Shown: positions 1 to 9,209, numbered from the stretch's first letter. The stretch is DNA of 64,000 bases from Chryseobacterium phocaeense (GCF_900169075.1 NZ_LT827015.1:124001-188000); one strand, 5' to 3'. Made by a program: numbers and translations. Notes: generated from the sequence alone by a model not told the origin.

Positions 1-1077
1 ATAATCAATCCGGCATGGATAGAAGAAATTAACATATCCGTAAGTATCGTACATGCTCATATCATGGGATGTTTCCTGCGGTATATGATAATTGAAATCG
101 TATTTACCCAGTATTGTTCCGGCACTGTCTTTCTGTACTATGCGATAGAGCAGATTTTTCGCTGTATATCCGGAAGTATACTCAAAAGCATATTGTTTAA
201 TGAATTGCCCGGCTTTATTTTTCAGAGATATGCTATTAAGCCAGACCCTATCCTCAAGAGAATAAGTTCCGTCAGTAACATTATAACTAAAATTAAGGGT
301 ACCTACTCCATGAATATTGATTTTCTTCACCCTGTTCTGTACAATTACTTTACCTGTTTCAATGGTTTTGCTGCGGGCCATATATTCATAATCGACCAGT
401 AACCTGCCTTTTTCGTCAAGAATTTTTGTCAAAAGGAAAGCGCTTGTAAATTTTTCTTTTTTGGGATCTGGAATCCCTCCGCCGCCACCTCCTGGATGCG
501 GATTAGGGGAAACTGGCGGATACTCATACCGATAAGAAACGTTCTTTTTATCAAAAATATATTTGAATCCGTTTTCATCAATAATTGTGAATGAAGTAAA
601 AATACTGTCAGATTCTTTCTGAATCAATATCTTATTGGTGCTGGGATACGTTTCTATGGCTTTTTGATCTCCAGTGTTGCTGTCCCGCTTAATAAGAAAA
701 CGTCCGGCTCGCCCCAAAAAACTGTATTGATAAACATTCATATTATCATTGAGCCCATAATACAGGTATCTGCTTACCGAACCTGCGCCATCATCAAGGT
801 TCCAGCCATGCCCTGCATCTCCTGTTCCGGACAGGTTGGATACACTTTCCGTATCATAGCTTAATCCTATATCAATTTTTAATGCCGATCTTGATGTGGG
901 CATACCTCCTAATGGAATACTGACATCTGTTTTCCCTTTGGAATAGCCTCCTTCATAATTCCTGAGAATGGATTCCTTCTGAAATTCAAATACATTGGTC
1001 TGGGCGTTTCCTGTCGTATATGCCAGAATTAAAGTAAAAAACAGGCTTTTTATCTTTAAAAAATGTTTTTTTATCAT
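1..1077 (-). CDS. RHS-like / YD-repeat surface protein, N-terminal part (runs off the window)
   Basis: An uninterrupted reading frame runs from an ATG at 1077 to the left edge, about 359 codons, so only the N-terminal part is present. It starts with a signal-peptide-like stretch (KKHFLKIKSLFFTLILA) and then has the pattern of the N-terminal region of Bacteroidota RHS proteins: a SIPLGG segment, alternating beta strands, and GDAGHGWNL followed by GSVSRY, which corresponds to the usual GLGWxLxxGGxIxR core. A glycine run (HPGGGGGGIP) lies near residue 188. It is followed upstream by an 84-aa relic of the T9SS protein that often precedes RHS genes in Chryseobacterium. Function is probably a secreted or surface polymorphic toxin-like scaffold; no toxin tip can be seen here. 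Confidence 0.7.
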   Translation of the reverse strand, partial: MIKKHFLKIKSLFFTLILAYTTGNAQTNVFEFQKESILRNYEGGYSKGKTDVSIPLGGMPTSRSALKIDIGLSYDTESVSNLSGTGDAGHGWNLDDGAGSVSRYLYYGLNDNMNVYQYSFLGRAGRFLIKRDSNTGDQKAIETYPSTNKILIQKESDSIFTSFTIIDENGFKYIFDKKNVSYRYEYPPVSPNPHPGGGGGGIPDPKKEKFTSAFLLTKILDEKGRLLVDYEYMARSKTIETGKVIVQNRVKKINIHGVGTLNFSYNVTDGTYSLEDRVWLNSISLKNKAGQFIKQYAFEYTSGYTAKNLLYRIVQKDSAGTILGKYDFNYHIPQETSHDMSMYDTYGYVNFFYPCRIDY

Positions 1078-1081
1078 GGTT

Positions 1082-1336
1082 TTATTTCTTGATGAGTTTA
1101 GCATTTGCCGTTTTATTATTATACGTTTTTATAGTCACCAGATAAGTCCCTGAGCTTGCCGAAGAGCCGCCCTGAATAGAGCTGGCCTGTATCAGATGCT
1201 GCTGATCAATGGTTGTGGTAACATGGCTTGGAAAATCCTGGGTAGAGAATTTAGTATTTTTCTGCCACAATACTTCCTGGGCAGACAGCCCCAGGAGCGT
1301 GCATAAAGTGTATGCATCGGCGTAGAATTTCTTCAT
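1082..1336 (-). pseudogene. Internally deleted T9SS-sorted repeat protein (84-aa relic)
   Basis: The 84 codons join a start typical of a long Chryseobacterium secreted protein (signal-like N-terminus, then SAQEVLWQKNTKFSTQDF) to a typical type A T9SS sorting tail (SGTYLVTIKTYNNKTANAKL). The several hundred residues of repeat domain that normally lie between them are missing, and the joint falls in a low-complexity GGSSASSG stretch. The frame is intact, so it could still be made as a tiny secreted peptide. It ends 5 bases before the RHS-like gene, the same order as intact versions. The parent family is recalled, not searched. Confidence 0.55.
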
Positions 1337-1519
1337 CTGCTTTTTGTGTTTTATTTTAGATTAGTTTTTATAATTTTGCGGCAAATTTAACATTTTTTAA
1401 CGTACCACAAGCCTCTTTCAATAAGATTTAACGTAGGTCATATCAATTCCTTGTTTTGTACTTCTGCCCAATGTTTGTGATGTAAAGGTATTCCGGCAAA
1501 ACGACAAATGATGACGTAT

Positions 1520-1527
1520 TATATTTG
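1520..1527 (+). promoter_or_regulatory. Possible -7 box upstream of the tRNA-Met relic
   Basis: TATATTTG fits the Bacteroidota TAnnTTTG -7 consensus about 25 bases before the tRNA-like relic. No clear -33 element is seen. Confidence 0.3.
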
Positions 1528-1552
1528 TATTATTTTATTTAATTCCGTTTTT

Positions 1553-1603
1553 GAGGTCTTTTGCTCAGCAGGTTAGAACACCTGACTCATAACCAGGTGG
1601 CCA
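1553..1603 (+). pseudogene. Truncated tRNA with CAT anticodon (5' part only)
   Basis: The D-arm-like GCTCAGCAGGTTAGAAC and an anticodon arm CCTGA-CTCATAA-CCAGG are readable, with anticodon CAT. The variable loop, T arm and 3' acceptor strand are absent: the sequence switches directly into unrelated DNA and then a terminator. It is a relic, possibly left by a recombination at a tRNA gene. Confidence 0.5.
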
Positions 1604-1610
1604 TACAAAA

Positions 1611-1648
1611 TAAGAACCCGTCTCACAACCATTTGCGGGACGGGTTCT
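1611..1648 (-). terminator. Terminator of the 1701-3167 gene
   Basis: Near-perfect stem AAGAACCCGTC / GACGGGTTCTT with a 16-base loop, directly downstream of the minus-strand gene that ends at 1701. Confidence 0.6.
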
Positions 1649-1700
1649 TTGCGTAATGGCTTTACAAAAAAGAGCCATTTATATTTTATGATTTAGCAGT

Positions 1701-3167
1701 TTACTCCTTTATAAACTTCCCGGTAATCACTTCCCCTGGACTTTGAAGTTTAAGGATGTAATTTCCGGACGGGAGGTTGCTCACATCAACAGATTGGGTT
1801 TTTAAAGGAGATAATGAATGCATTATTCTTTTCCCGTTCATATCATATATTTCATAGCCGTTCGCAGGACCAGTGATGGTAAATTTCAGGCTGTTTTTGA
1901 CAGGATTAGGATAAATTTTCACTTTGTCTTTGTCTTTTTCTAGGTCGGTAACAGATAAATTGTTCTGGGAGAAGAAATATTTCCGCAGCGTACCCACATA
2001 TTTTGTCTGGCCTCCGTATGCAATAGAGTAGATGCCTGCCAGTACAATGGAGTTTCCATATAATTCAAACCCTTGGTTGTACACGTAAGAAGTGCCGGTA
2101 CCAATGATTGGGGTAATGATTTTGCCGTCTACACCAAAAGAAGGATCCAGATTTCCATCGGCTTTCATTCTTAAAGCATAAAATGTGTGATGTCCTGTTC
2201 CTCCGATTATAAAAGAATTATCCGGCATACGTTTTACTTCTACAGGATCAGAATTCGACTGTATCGGCAGGACAAATGCACCACCGTTTTTATAGGACGG
2301 ATCTAAAGTTCCGTTGGGAAGAAGACGGTAGGCAATCAGCCCGAAACAATTGTTTCCGAAACAGAAACTTCCGGAAGTAAAACCCTGTATTTTCCCGTCT
2401 TCCAGAAGCTCGAGGCGGGTATAGTCACCTACATATTCCCCTGAAGAACGCATGAAATGTCCGTTGGTTCCGAAGCCGGTATCAAGATTGCCCGCAGCAT
2501 CAAATTTTGAAAGCAGCATATACCGGTTGTTAGGGGCAATCTGATATTTCCCCCCGATGAAGATTTCGTTGTTGGCATTCACTACCACTTTTCTGTACAG
2601 ATAGGTTGAACCCAAAGCGATCTCTCCGTTATTGGCAAATGTAGTATCCACAAGGCCATTGGGAAGCAGGCGTACTAATCTGTGATCACTGCTGATCTTT
2701 CTGATCACATAGATTTTTCCGGCCGGATCAATATGCATATCCATATAATCTCCGGATTGATTATAGATGGTAAAGCTGCTTACCGGATTTCCGTTTTCGT
2801 CTATCTTTAAGATCCTTCCTCCTGTGCTGCCATCCAGCACAATATAGTTGCCATCGCCTGCGGGCTCTACTTTGTTGTAAGTGCGTGGAGGAGACAAAAG
2901 TTTATAACCTAACCCGTTATTGAACGTTGGATCTAAGAGGCCATTCGCTGTAAAGCGGGCATAGCAACTTACTCCCACGGCGAGAAGTTTTCCGTCCGGA
3001 AGTTGGGTGGTATCATGAATCTGGAGGCCACCGCTGGGCTGTCCGTTCGTGTAAAACGCAAAATTAGAGTATCCGTTGTTCTGGCCATACGTGGTATCCA
3101 GTAAGTTTTCCTGTGCAGAAAAGGTAGCTAAACAGGATAATCCTAAAAATAAGAGAATTTTTTTCAT
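1701..3167 (-). CDS. T9SS-secreted delta-60-type repeat (beta-propeller-like) protein
   Basis: 488 residues. A short signal peptide (KKILLFLGLSCLATFSA) is followed by at least six repeats of the form LLPNGxLDxxFxxxG / MKADGNLDPSFGVDG, the signature of delta-60 repeats that build a propeller-like fold. The last ~75 residues are a type A T9SS sorting domain (VKIYPNPVKNSLKF ... GNYILKL ... GKFIKE), so the protein should cross the outer membrane through the type IX system and be anchored or released. Ligand unknown. It stands alone with its own terminator at 1611-1648. Confidence 0.85.
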   Translation of the reverse strand: MKKILLFLGLSCLATFSAQENLLDTTYGQNNGYSNFAFYTNGQPSGGLQIHDTTQLPDGKLLAVGVSCYARFTANGLLDPTFNNGLGYKLLSPPRTYNKVEPAGDGNYIVLDGSTGGRILKIDENGNPVSSFTIYNQSGDYMDMHIDPAGKIYVIRKISSDHRLVRLLPNGLVDTTFANNGEIALGSTYLYRKVVVNANNEIFIGGKYQIAPNNRYMLLSKFDAAGNLDTGFGTNGHFMRSSGEYVGDYTRLELLEDGKIQGFTSGSFCFGNNCFGLIAYRLLPNGTLDPSYKNGGAFVLPIQSNSDPVEVKRMPDNSFIIGGTGHHTFYALRMKADGNLDPSFGVDGKIITPIIGTGTSYVYNQGFELYGNSIVLAGIYSIAYGGQTKYVGTLRKYFFSQNNLSVTDLEKDKDKVKIYPNPVKNSLKFTITGPANGYEIYDMNGKRIMHSLSPLKTQSVDVSNLPSGNYILKLQSPGEVITGKFIKE

Positions 3168-3262
3168 GGTTTTATTAAAGCGTCAAATATATGATTTTAC
3201 TTAACTTCTTTGCGTTAATTTTTTAAATAAAGCACTATTTGGTGTTTTTTTTGACACAAAAA

Positions 3263-3286
3263 AAGCCTCTGATCATTCAGAAGCTT
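3263..3286 (-). terminator. Terminator of the GG-leader peptide gene
   Basis: AAGCTTCTGA / TCAGAGGCTT stem (one wobble) with a 4-base loop, followed on the minus strand by a run of seven Ts; 24 bases after the peptide stop codon. Confidence 0.75.
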
Positions 3287-3309
3287 ATCTTTAATTGGTT
3301 TTTTACCGA

Positions 3310-3456
3310 TTATTGACAGTATGCAGAATCTATATGTCTGCAAATACCGTCTGCACAGCAGAATTTTATATTGCAATACTGCTCATCATTGCAATACCTA
3401 AGTCCTCCTTTAATGGTTTTTAAATTCTCGCGTGAAACTTTCTTTAAATTTTTCAT
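3310..3456 (-). CDS. 48-aa double-glycine leader peptide with six cysteines (bacteriocin-like)
   Basis: Reading the minus strand from ATG at 3456 gives a 48-codon ORF. The N-terminus (KNLKKVSRENLKTIKGG) is a double-glycine leader of the kind cut and exported by PCAT-type ABC transporters in Chryseobacterium; cleavage after Gly18 would release a 30-residue peptide with six cysteines, including a CC pair, enough for three disulfides. It has its own terminator. No transporter, peptidase or modification enzyme lies in the window, so export would depend on genes elsewhere. The leader match is strong; antibacterial activity is inference. Confidence 0.75.
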   Translation of the reverse strand: MKNLKKVSRENLKTIKGGLRYCNDEQYCNIKFCCADGICRHIDSAYCQ

Positions 3457-3622
3457 AATATTTTAGTTTTTAATGCATCACTAAGATATGAATAATTCAA
3501 ACATGAGGGATATTTTTTTATGATAATCTTCTGTTTAAGAATTATACAAGGGAATTTCAGCATATTCTTTGTGAAGCTGTGTTCAGATTTTTTTGCTCTT
3601 ACCAAAAATAGGTATGAAATAA

Positions 3623-3658
3623 TTTGCGAAACCGAAAAGTTGCACATATATTTGCAAC
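3623..3658 (+). promoter_or_regulatory. Promoter and candidate operator of the arsR-like operon
   Basis: TTTG at 3623-3626, 20 bases, then TATATTTG at 3647-3654 match the Bacteroidota promoter. A perfect palindrome GTTGCA-N8-TGCAAC (3639-3644 / 3653-3658) straddles the -7 box, 27 bases before the start codon, so the repressor it encodes could shut off its own promoter. Confidence 0.6.
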
Positions 3659-3685
3659 TGATTGGTTTCATTAAAAAAGTTATAA

Positions 3686-4006
3686 ATGCGCAGAGATATT
3701 TTCCAGGGAATTGCAGACCCAACCAGACGGGCTATTATCGTACTGATTTCATTACAGGCGATGACCCCCAATGCCATTGCCGATAATTTCAGCATCACGC
3801 GGCAGGCTGTGTCAAAGCATTTGAAAATACTGTCCGAATGTGAGCTTGTAAAACAGGAGCAGAAGGGCAGGGAAATTTACTACTCTCTTGAAATTGAAAA
3901 AATGAAAGAAGTAGACCAGTGGTTAGAACAATTCAAAAAGATTTGGGAAAACCGGTTTAATCAATTAGATGATCTATTAACAACAATTCAAAAAACAAAA
4001 ATATGA
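3686..4006 (+). CDS. ArsR-family winged-helix repressor
   Basis: 106 residues, the usual ArsR length. The N-terminal [16 protein letters not shown] and the recognition helix region [17 protein letters not shown] (about residues 30-48) followed by the wing EQKGREIYY are classic for the ArsR/SmtB fold. No cysteine-rich metal site is visible, so this belongs with the metal-independent members that are paired with SRPBCC (AHSA1) proteins. Its stop overlaps the next start (ATGA), and a palindrome sits on its promoter. Confidence 0.9.
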   Translation: MRRDIFQGIADPTRRAIIVLISLQAMTPNAIADNFSITRQAVSKHLKILSECELVKQEQKGREIYYSLEIEKMKEVDQWLEQFKKIWENRFNQLDDLLTTIQKTKI

Positions 4007-4497
4007 ACAATTTACTATTTGACTTTATCGTTGACAAATCAACCAATACCGTGTTGATAAACAGAGAATTTAATGCAGAACAGTCTTTGGTCTGGGATGC
4101 ATTTACAAGACAGGAACTTCTTGATCAGTGGTGGGCGCCAAAACCATTTGCTTCAAAAACAAAATCAATGGACTTCAAAGTAGGTGGGGTAAGATTGTAT
4201 GCTATGGTAAGCCCTGAAGGACAGGAGATGTGGGCTATGCACCAATATACTTCCATTACTCCCAAAACCAATTTCAAAATGCTGAATGCATTTGCAGATC
4301 AGGACGCAAACCCACAATTACCCGGTTCCGATTGGGATCTTAGCTTCAGTGAGCAAAACGGGATCACAACCGTAAGCATCAGTATTTACAATGATTCTCT
4401 TGAACGGATGGAAAAAATGATTGAAATGGGATTCAAAGAAGGATTTACCATGACCCTGAATGAACTGGAAGAATTATTGAACCAAACAAAAAATTGA
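4003..4497 (+). CDS. SRPBCC (AHSA1/START-like) domain protein
   Basis: 164 residues with the AHSA1 pattern: [24 protein letters not shown] near residues 23-47, a central beta sheet, and a C-terminal helix ending [13 protein letters not shown]. These helix-grip proteins bind hydrophobic ligands in a cavity; the substrate is unknown. It overlaps the ArsR-like gene by 4 bases, the standard ArsR-SRPBCC pairing, and is followed after 4 bases by a hydrolase, so the three form one operon. Confidence 0.9.
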   Translation: MNNLLFDFIVDKSTNTVLINREFNAEQSLVWDAFTRQELLDQWWAPKPFASKTKSMDFKVGGVRLYAMVSPEGQEMWAMHQYTSITPKTNFKMLNAFADQDANPQLPGSDWDLSFSEQNGITTVSISIYNDSLERMEKMIEMGFKEGFTMTLNELEELLNQTKN

Positions 4498-4501
4498 AAC
4501 C

Positions 4502-5368
4502 ATGAAAAAGGGCAGAACTCAATTGCTTAAGTCAATGCTGCTGGTGGTCATGGTGTTTGTAGCGTGTACCTCAAATGCACAAAAAATGAAACCCTCAAAC
4601 AGTGGATACGCCCCTGTGAATGGGATCAAAGTGTATTACGAAGTCTATGGTAAAGGAGATCCTGTTGTTTTATTGCATGGAGCATTCTATACTATTGATA
4701 TGAACTGGGGAGAATTGATTCCCGAACTGTCAAAAACCAGAAAAGTCATTGCCATTGAAATGCAGGGACATGGGCATTCACCTTTTTCAGAAAGAAAATT
4801 GTCACTCAATACATTAGCAAGTGATGTGGAAAAAGTAATGGACTATCTGAAAATAGAAACTGCGGATGTAGCAGGGTATAGTATGGGAGGTTCCGTTGCC
4901 TATCAGTTTGCTGTTCAGAGTCCCAAAAGATTGAGGAAGCTGGTCATTATTTCATCTACTTATAAAACAGAAGGCTGGCTGCCTGCCGTAAACAATGCAT
5001 TTAAAGATTTCAAACCTGAATTTTTTGATAACACTCCACTGAAAACAGGATATGATGCCGTGGCACCGGATAAAACCAAGTGGAGACCCTTCTTAATGCA
5101 GATGTTTGATTTTTCACATGTCAAATTCAACATTGGAGATTCTAATATTTCTAAAATCTCCGCTCCCGTACTCTTGATAGCAGGAGACAATGACGGACTG
5201 GACAAAGTAGAATTAATGAAAACCTATCAGTTACTGGGCGGCGGCGTTACTGCGGATTTAGGACCCATGCCAAAATCACAGCTGGCAATTGTTCCTGGGC
5301 AAGGGCATGTGAGCCTGATGATGCAGACACAGACTATACTAAACTATCTGAACGGTTTTTTTAAATGA
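4502..5368 (+). CDS. Secreted alpha/beta hydrolase, probable lipoprotein
   Basis: 288 residues. The N-terminal hydrophobic segment ends in VFVACTS, a plausible lipobox with Cys22, so it is probably a membrane-anchored periplasmic enzyme. The alpha/beta hydrolase core is clear: oxyanion LLHGAF, nucleophile elbow GYSMGGS (Ser about 127), acidic LLIAGDNDG and the final His in PGQGHVS. Substrate unknown. Third gene of the ArsR-SRPBCC operon and probably controlled with it. Confidence 0.85.
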   Translation: MKKGRTQLLKSMLLVVMVFVACTSNAQKMKPSNSGYAPVNGIKVYYEVYGKGDPVVLLHGAFYTIDMNWGELIPELSKTRKVIAIEMQGHGHSPFSERKLSLNTLASDVEKVMDYLKIETADVAGYSMGGSVAYQFAVQSPKRLRKLVIISSTYKTEGWLPAVNNAFKDFKPEFFDNTPLKTGYDAVAPDKTKWRPFLMQMFDFSHVKFNIGDSNISKISAPVLLIAGDNDGLDKVELMKTYQLLGGGVTADLGPMPKSQLAIVPGQGHVSLMMQTQTILNYLNGFFK

Positions 5369-5483
5369 AATTTTGCTCTGAGAATCCAAACAGAGGAGAT
5401 CTAAAATTGCACCGGATATAAATCTGGTCAAATCAATAATGATTCCTTCTTTGTATTCGAACGGCTTCTTGTAGTATTAAATA

Positions 5484-5519
5484 AAAACAGCAGAAATCCC
5501 AGGATTTCTGCTGTTTTTA
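5484..5519. terminator. Bidirectional terminator
   Basis: Perfect stem AACAGCAGAAATCC / GGATTTCTGCTGTT with A and T runs on both sides, between convergent genes ending at 5368 and 5569. Confidence 0.85.
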
Positions 5520-5568
5520 TTATTTGTTGCTTACCTTTTATGATTTCAGGATGTGCAATGTCCGTTTC

Positions 5569-7710
5569 CTACTTTCCGCCGCCGCTGTTTTTTTCTACAT
5601 CGGTTTTGGTATTTCCTTTTACTTTCTGGTTTCCGAAACGTTTCACGAACGAAAGTGAGAATCCGTACCAGTCCGACCTCATCGCAGATCTGAAAGTGCC
5701 CGTTTGGCTATAGGTGGTATTGTCGAAAATAGGTCTGCTGAAAATATTCATCAGCTGCAGGCTTACTTCCACCTGGGTTTTCGGGAATATTTTGGTAGCA
5801 GAGATGTTATGGAAAATATTCGTTTTATTGGCGAAAGAGTTTCCGTTGTTCTGGTTAGAAAGTTCCACCCATGCGCTTAGGTTAATATTCTTATTAAAAA
5901 GATTCGTATAGGAAAGATTGGCTGATGCCCCCATATAACTGATGTAATTTTTGCTCTCAAGCTTATTCACCTCGTTAAAATCATGGTTATCGATATAATA
6001 CCATCCGACGCCTACATTCACATTCAGCTTATTTTTAAGAAAGGTTTGGTTGGTATTGGCAAAAAGATAATATTTCTGAACTTTTCCATTCAGGTTGGCA
6101 GGCAGGGTAACCGTTTTGCCGGCTTCTTCCACAAAAGTAGTCCAGTAATCCTGGTCTGTATACATATACCTTGCGGAAAGGAAGTACTTTTTCTTGAATC
6201 CGAATTTCATATACAGCCTGTGGCTTGGGTTCGGCTCCAGATCCATATTTCCGCGGGAGAAGGTTCCGTCATTCGTAGGAACCAGAAATGGATTGAATTC
6301 CGCATACCATGGGCGCCATAAATTACGGTTATAAGTAAGAGTCAGGTCATATTTTTCCGAGAAAGAATATTTAAGTAATACATTGGGAAGGAATGTACCG
6401 TAAGAATCCTTTCTTGAAGTACCGGCAATATCCTCTCTCATTTTAAAATCAATATGCTCATAGCGGATCCCGATTCTGGTTTCCAGCTTTTCGAACAAAG
6501 TTTTGCTGTAGTTCGCATAGAGGGAATTGATATTGTCTTCGTAGTGGAATACATCATTGGTACGAAGGTTATCGGCATTATTTCCGGTGAGGTGGTTAGG
6601 AATTACATTATTATTGAAATCCATTTTTCCACCCACTTCAAAGCTGCCGCCTTTTCCCAGAGGTTGGGTATAGTCAATCTTCAGATAATAATTTCGGGTC
6701 TGTTCGTGAGAATCTATTCCAAGCTGATTGATTTCCGATGAAATATTTGAAGTTCTTAAAAATTCATTCAGGTTTTTCTGGGAATTGTAATTGGAACCTA
6801 TATTCACGTCCAGGATCCGGTTCTTTTCCTTATCATAATATTTATAGAAGGCATTGGTCCCCAATGTGCGGAAACGGCCGTTTACATCCTGATCCTGATG
6901 GTAGGAACGGTATAGTGTACCATTCTGGGTTCTCTCAAAATCGGCATCAGAATTGGAAATATTTTTACTCTGATAATACTCCAGGATAAGGCCTACTGTA
7001 TTTTTATCATTCAGCTCATATTCGGAAGTGGAAGATACAGATGGGTTTTTACTTTTTCCAAGGGTCTCATTGACAATATTGGTGACATCATTGTCTTTGT
7101 ACAGGGAATTGAGACTGGTATTTCTCTGGAAATACGTATTGTCGCCGTAACTTCCGATCAGGGTTTGTGTAAAACTTTTCTTATGGTAATTTAGGTTGAG
7201 GTTGGTATACTGTGAGTTTTTGGTATTCTGCCTGTTGTTGAAGGTTACACTTCCTTTAATTCCTTCATCATCTCTTTTTTTCAGGACGATATTGATAACC
7301 GATCCGGCTGTCTCATAGCGGGAAGAAGGGCTGGTGATCACCTCAATTTTCATCAGGTTGTCCGCAGGAATAGTTTTCAGATATTCCTTTAATTCCTTCC
7401 CTGTAAAAACAGATTTTCTGTCGTTAATATAAACCGTCACCGATTCTCCTTCTGCTTTTATGGCATCATTGTTATCAATACTCACTAAAGGCGTCATCCT
7501 CAAAACATCCCATGTGGTATTTCCTGCCAGGATAGAGCTGTTGGATACATTAAAAACCGTTCGGTCCGCTTTTGATTCCACGGTAGGTTTTCTTGCGGTA
7601 AGTGTAACCCCTTCTATCTGATTTTCCTTCTGCTTGATGGTGTCATTTTTAGCCTGGGCAAAAACTAAAGACCCCATTAATAAAGCAATCGAAGATATAA
7701 TTATTTTCAT
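5569..7710 (-). CDS. Outer-membrane beta-barrel protein with TonB-receptor-like plug
   Basis: 713 residues. A signal peptide (KIIISSIALLMGSLVFAQ) is followed directly by a plug-like domain (QIEGVTLTARKP ... VTVYINDR ... LMKIEVITSPSSRYETAGSVINIVLKK, about residues 30-140) and then a long barrel of alternating aromatic strands. It lacks the carboxypeptidase-like N-terminal repeat common in this family. The barrel ends with DWYGFSLSFVKRFG and a charged tail. It resembles the TonB-dependent outer-membrane barrel family widespread in Flavobacteriia; the transported ligand cannot be told. Monocistronic. Confidence 0.85.
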   Translation of the reverse strand: MKIIISSIALLMGSLVFAQAKNDTIKQKENQIEGVTLTARKPTVESKADRTVFNVSNSSILAGNTTWDVLRMTPLVSIDNNDAIKAEGESVTVYINDRKSVFTGKELKEYLKTIPADNLMKIEVITSPSSRYETAGSVINIVLKKRDDEGIKGSVTFNNRQNTKNSQYTNLNLNYHKKSFTQTLIGSYGDNTYFQRNTSLNSLYKDNDVTNIVNETLGKSKNPSVSSTSEYELNDKNTVGLILEYYQSKNISNSDADFERTQNGTLYRSYHQDQDVNGRFRTLGTNAFYKYYDKEKNRILDVNIGSNYNSQKNLNEFLRTSNISSEINQLGIDSHEQTRNYYLKIDYTQPLGKGGSFEVGGKMDFNNNVIPNHLTGNNADNLRTNDVFHYEDNINSLYANYSKTLFEKLETRIGIRYEHIDFKMREDIAGTSRKDSYGTFLPNVLLKYSFSEKYDLTLTYNRNLWRPWYAEFNPFLVPTNDGTFSRGNMDLEPNPSHRLYMKFGFKKKYFLSARYMYTDQDYWTTFVEEAGKTVTLPANLNGKVQKYYLFANTNQTFLKNKLNVNVGVGWYYIDNHDFNEVNKLESKNYISYMGASANLSYTNLFNKNINLSAWVELSNQNNGNSFANKTNIFHNISATKIFPKTQVEVSLQLMNIFSRPIFDNTTYSQTGTFRSAMRSDWYGFSLSFVKRFGNQKVKGNTKTDVEKNSGGGK

Positions 7711-7928
7711 TCAAAATGATATTTCACCAATAAGACACTTATAAGTGCAACTTCGTTACATCAGATTCAAAAAATAAATAAAAAGTTAACAGTATGATCT
7801 TTTATGATTAAAATGATGAAGACTGATAAAGTAAAATGTTCATTGGTACGTTCATGATATAAATAAGAAATCTATTCTTATATTTAGTATTCTGATAACG
7901 GCTAAAGCTCAGAACAAAAAACAAGAGA

Positions 7929-8975
7929 ATGAATTTAAAGAAACAGATGGGACAGTTCCCCAATGAAAAAAGAAAGACCTATTTCAGTACGCTGGCCAAT
8001 TATACCAACGGAAAATTTCAGAATATACTCCCTACACCCGCCCTTCTGGAAGGGGAAAGTATGACCAAACTGCTTCTGCAGACCTTGTGTAAAATAGAAA
8101 ATGTAAGTCCAAAGCTACCTTTGCCATTCGTTATAACAGACCTTAAAAACCTTCAACACTATGAAAATGTACTCGTATGGTTTGGGCACAGTTCCTACTT
8201 CATTCAGATTGATGGAAAAAGGTTTCTTGTAGACCCTGTATTCAGCGGTAATGCTTCCCCAATGCCGGGTTCTATAAAAGCTTTCGCCGGATCAGATCAT
8301 TACAGGCCGGAAGATATGCCGGAGATTGATTTTCTTCTGATCTCCCATGATCATTGGGACCATCTTGACTATTCAACAGTTCATGCCCTGAAAGATAAAA
8401 CAGGAAAAGTTATCTGCGGACTGGGTACCGGACAGCATTTTGAGTACTGGGGCTGGGACACAGAAAAAATTATAGAAAAGAACTGGTGGGAAAGTGTTGA
8501 TTTAGCGGATGGTTTTACGATCACATTGACGCCGGCAAGACATTTCTCAGGAAGGCTGTTGAACAGGAATATTTCATTGTGGACATCCTTTGTCCTTCAG
8601 ACTCCATCCAAAAAACTGTTTCTCGGTGGGGACAGCGGTTATGGCAACCATTTTACAGAAATCGGAGAAAAATACGGTCCGTTTGATCTTGCCGTAATGG
8701 AATGCGGACAGTACAACGAAAAATGGCCTTATATCCACAGTCTGCCGGAGCAGATCATCCAGGAAGTAAAAGAATTGAAAGCCGGAAATTTCATCCCGGT
8801 TCATCATTCAAAATTTAAACTCGCTCAGCATCCATGGTTTGAGCCATTGGAACTGGTTTCAAAATATGCGGAAGAAAACAGCACTCCCATTACTCTTCCC
8901 ATGATCGGAGAAAAAGCAAATCTTGATAAACTGGGAGAGGTTTCATGGAAAAAATGGTGGCAGGAGCTGATGTAA
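7929..8975 (+). CDS. MBL-fold metallohydrolase, NAPE-PLD/UlaG-like
   Basis: 348 residues. The metallo-beta-lactamase core is complete: WFGHSSYFIQIDG, DPVFSG, the zinc motif ISHDHWDHLDY (His140, His142, Asp144, His145), LGGDSGYG, and a late VHHSKF. The motif spacing and the WFGHSSY / GDSGYG signatures match the N-acylphosphatidylethanolamine phospholipase D-like branch. In bacteria the substrates are mostly undefined; a phospholipid or other phosphodiester is plausible. It stands alone. Confidence 0.85.
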   Translation: MNLKKQMGQFPNEKRKTYFSTLANYTNGKFQNILPTPALLEGESMTKLLLQTLCKIENVSPKLPLPFVITDLKNLQHYENVLVWFGHSSYFIQIDGKRFLVDPVFSGNASPMPGSIKAFAGSDHYRPEDMPEIDFLLISHDHWDHLDYSTVHALKDKTGKVICGLGTGQHFEYWGWDTEKIIEKNWWESVDLADGFTITLTPARHFSGRLLNRNISLWTSFVLQTPSKKLFLGGDSGYGNHFTEIGEKYGPFDLAVMECGQYNEKWPYIHSLPEQIIQEVKELKAGNFIPVHHSKFKLAQHPWFEPLELVSKYAEENSTPITLPMIGEKANLDKLGEVSWKKWWQELM

Positions 8976-8980
8976 ATAAC

Positions 8981-9209
8981 CTGAGTTCGGGATAAGAAAT
9001 TAAAGGTAAAATGGTTGGAAGCTGGAAGAGGGAGGCTGGAAGTTAATATCAGACATTCATATTAAACACCAATCATGGAATTTGATCAAGCTGGCTTTAA
9101 AAATTAAATTGCTTTAAAGTTCTTTTTTCAGACTTCAACAACTTTCCTCTTCCTTCTTCAAACTTCCTTACCGTATGATAAAAACAGAAATGTCTTATCC
9201 CGAACTCAG
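8981..9209. repeat. 229-bp MITE-like element, copy A
   Basis: Bounded by perfect 17-bp terminal inverted repeats (CTGAGTTCGGGATAAGA at 8981-8997 and its complement at 9193-9209). The interior is clearly homologous, in inverted orientation, to 14611-14825. No ORF inside. The rest of the 8976-9466 gap holds one other short repeat and a terminator. Confidence 0.75.
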
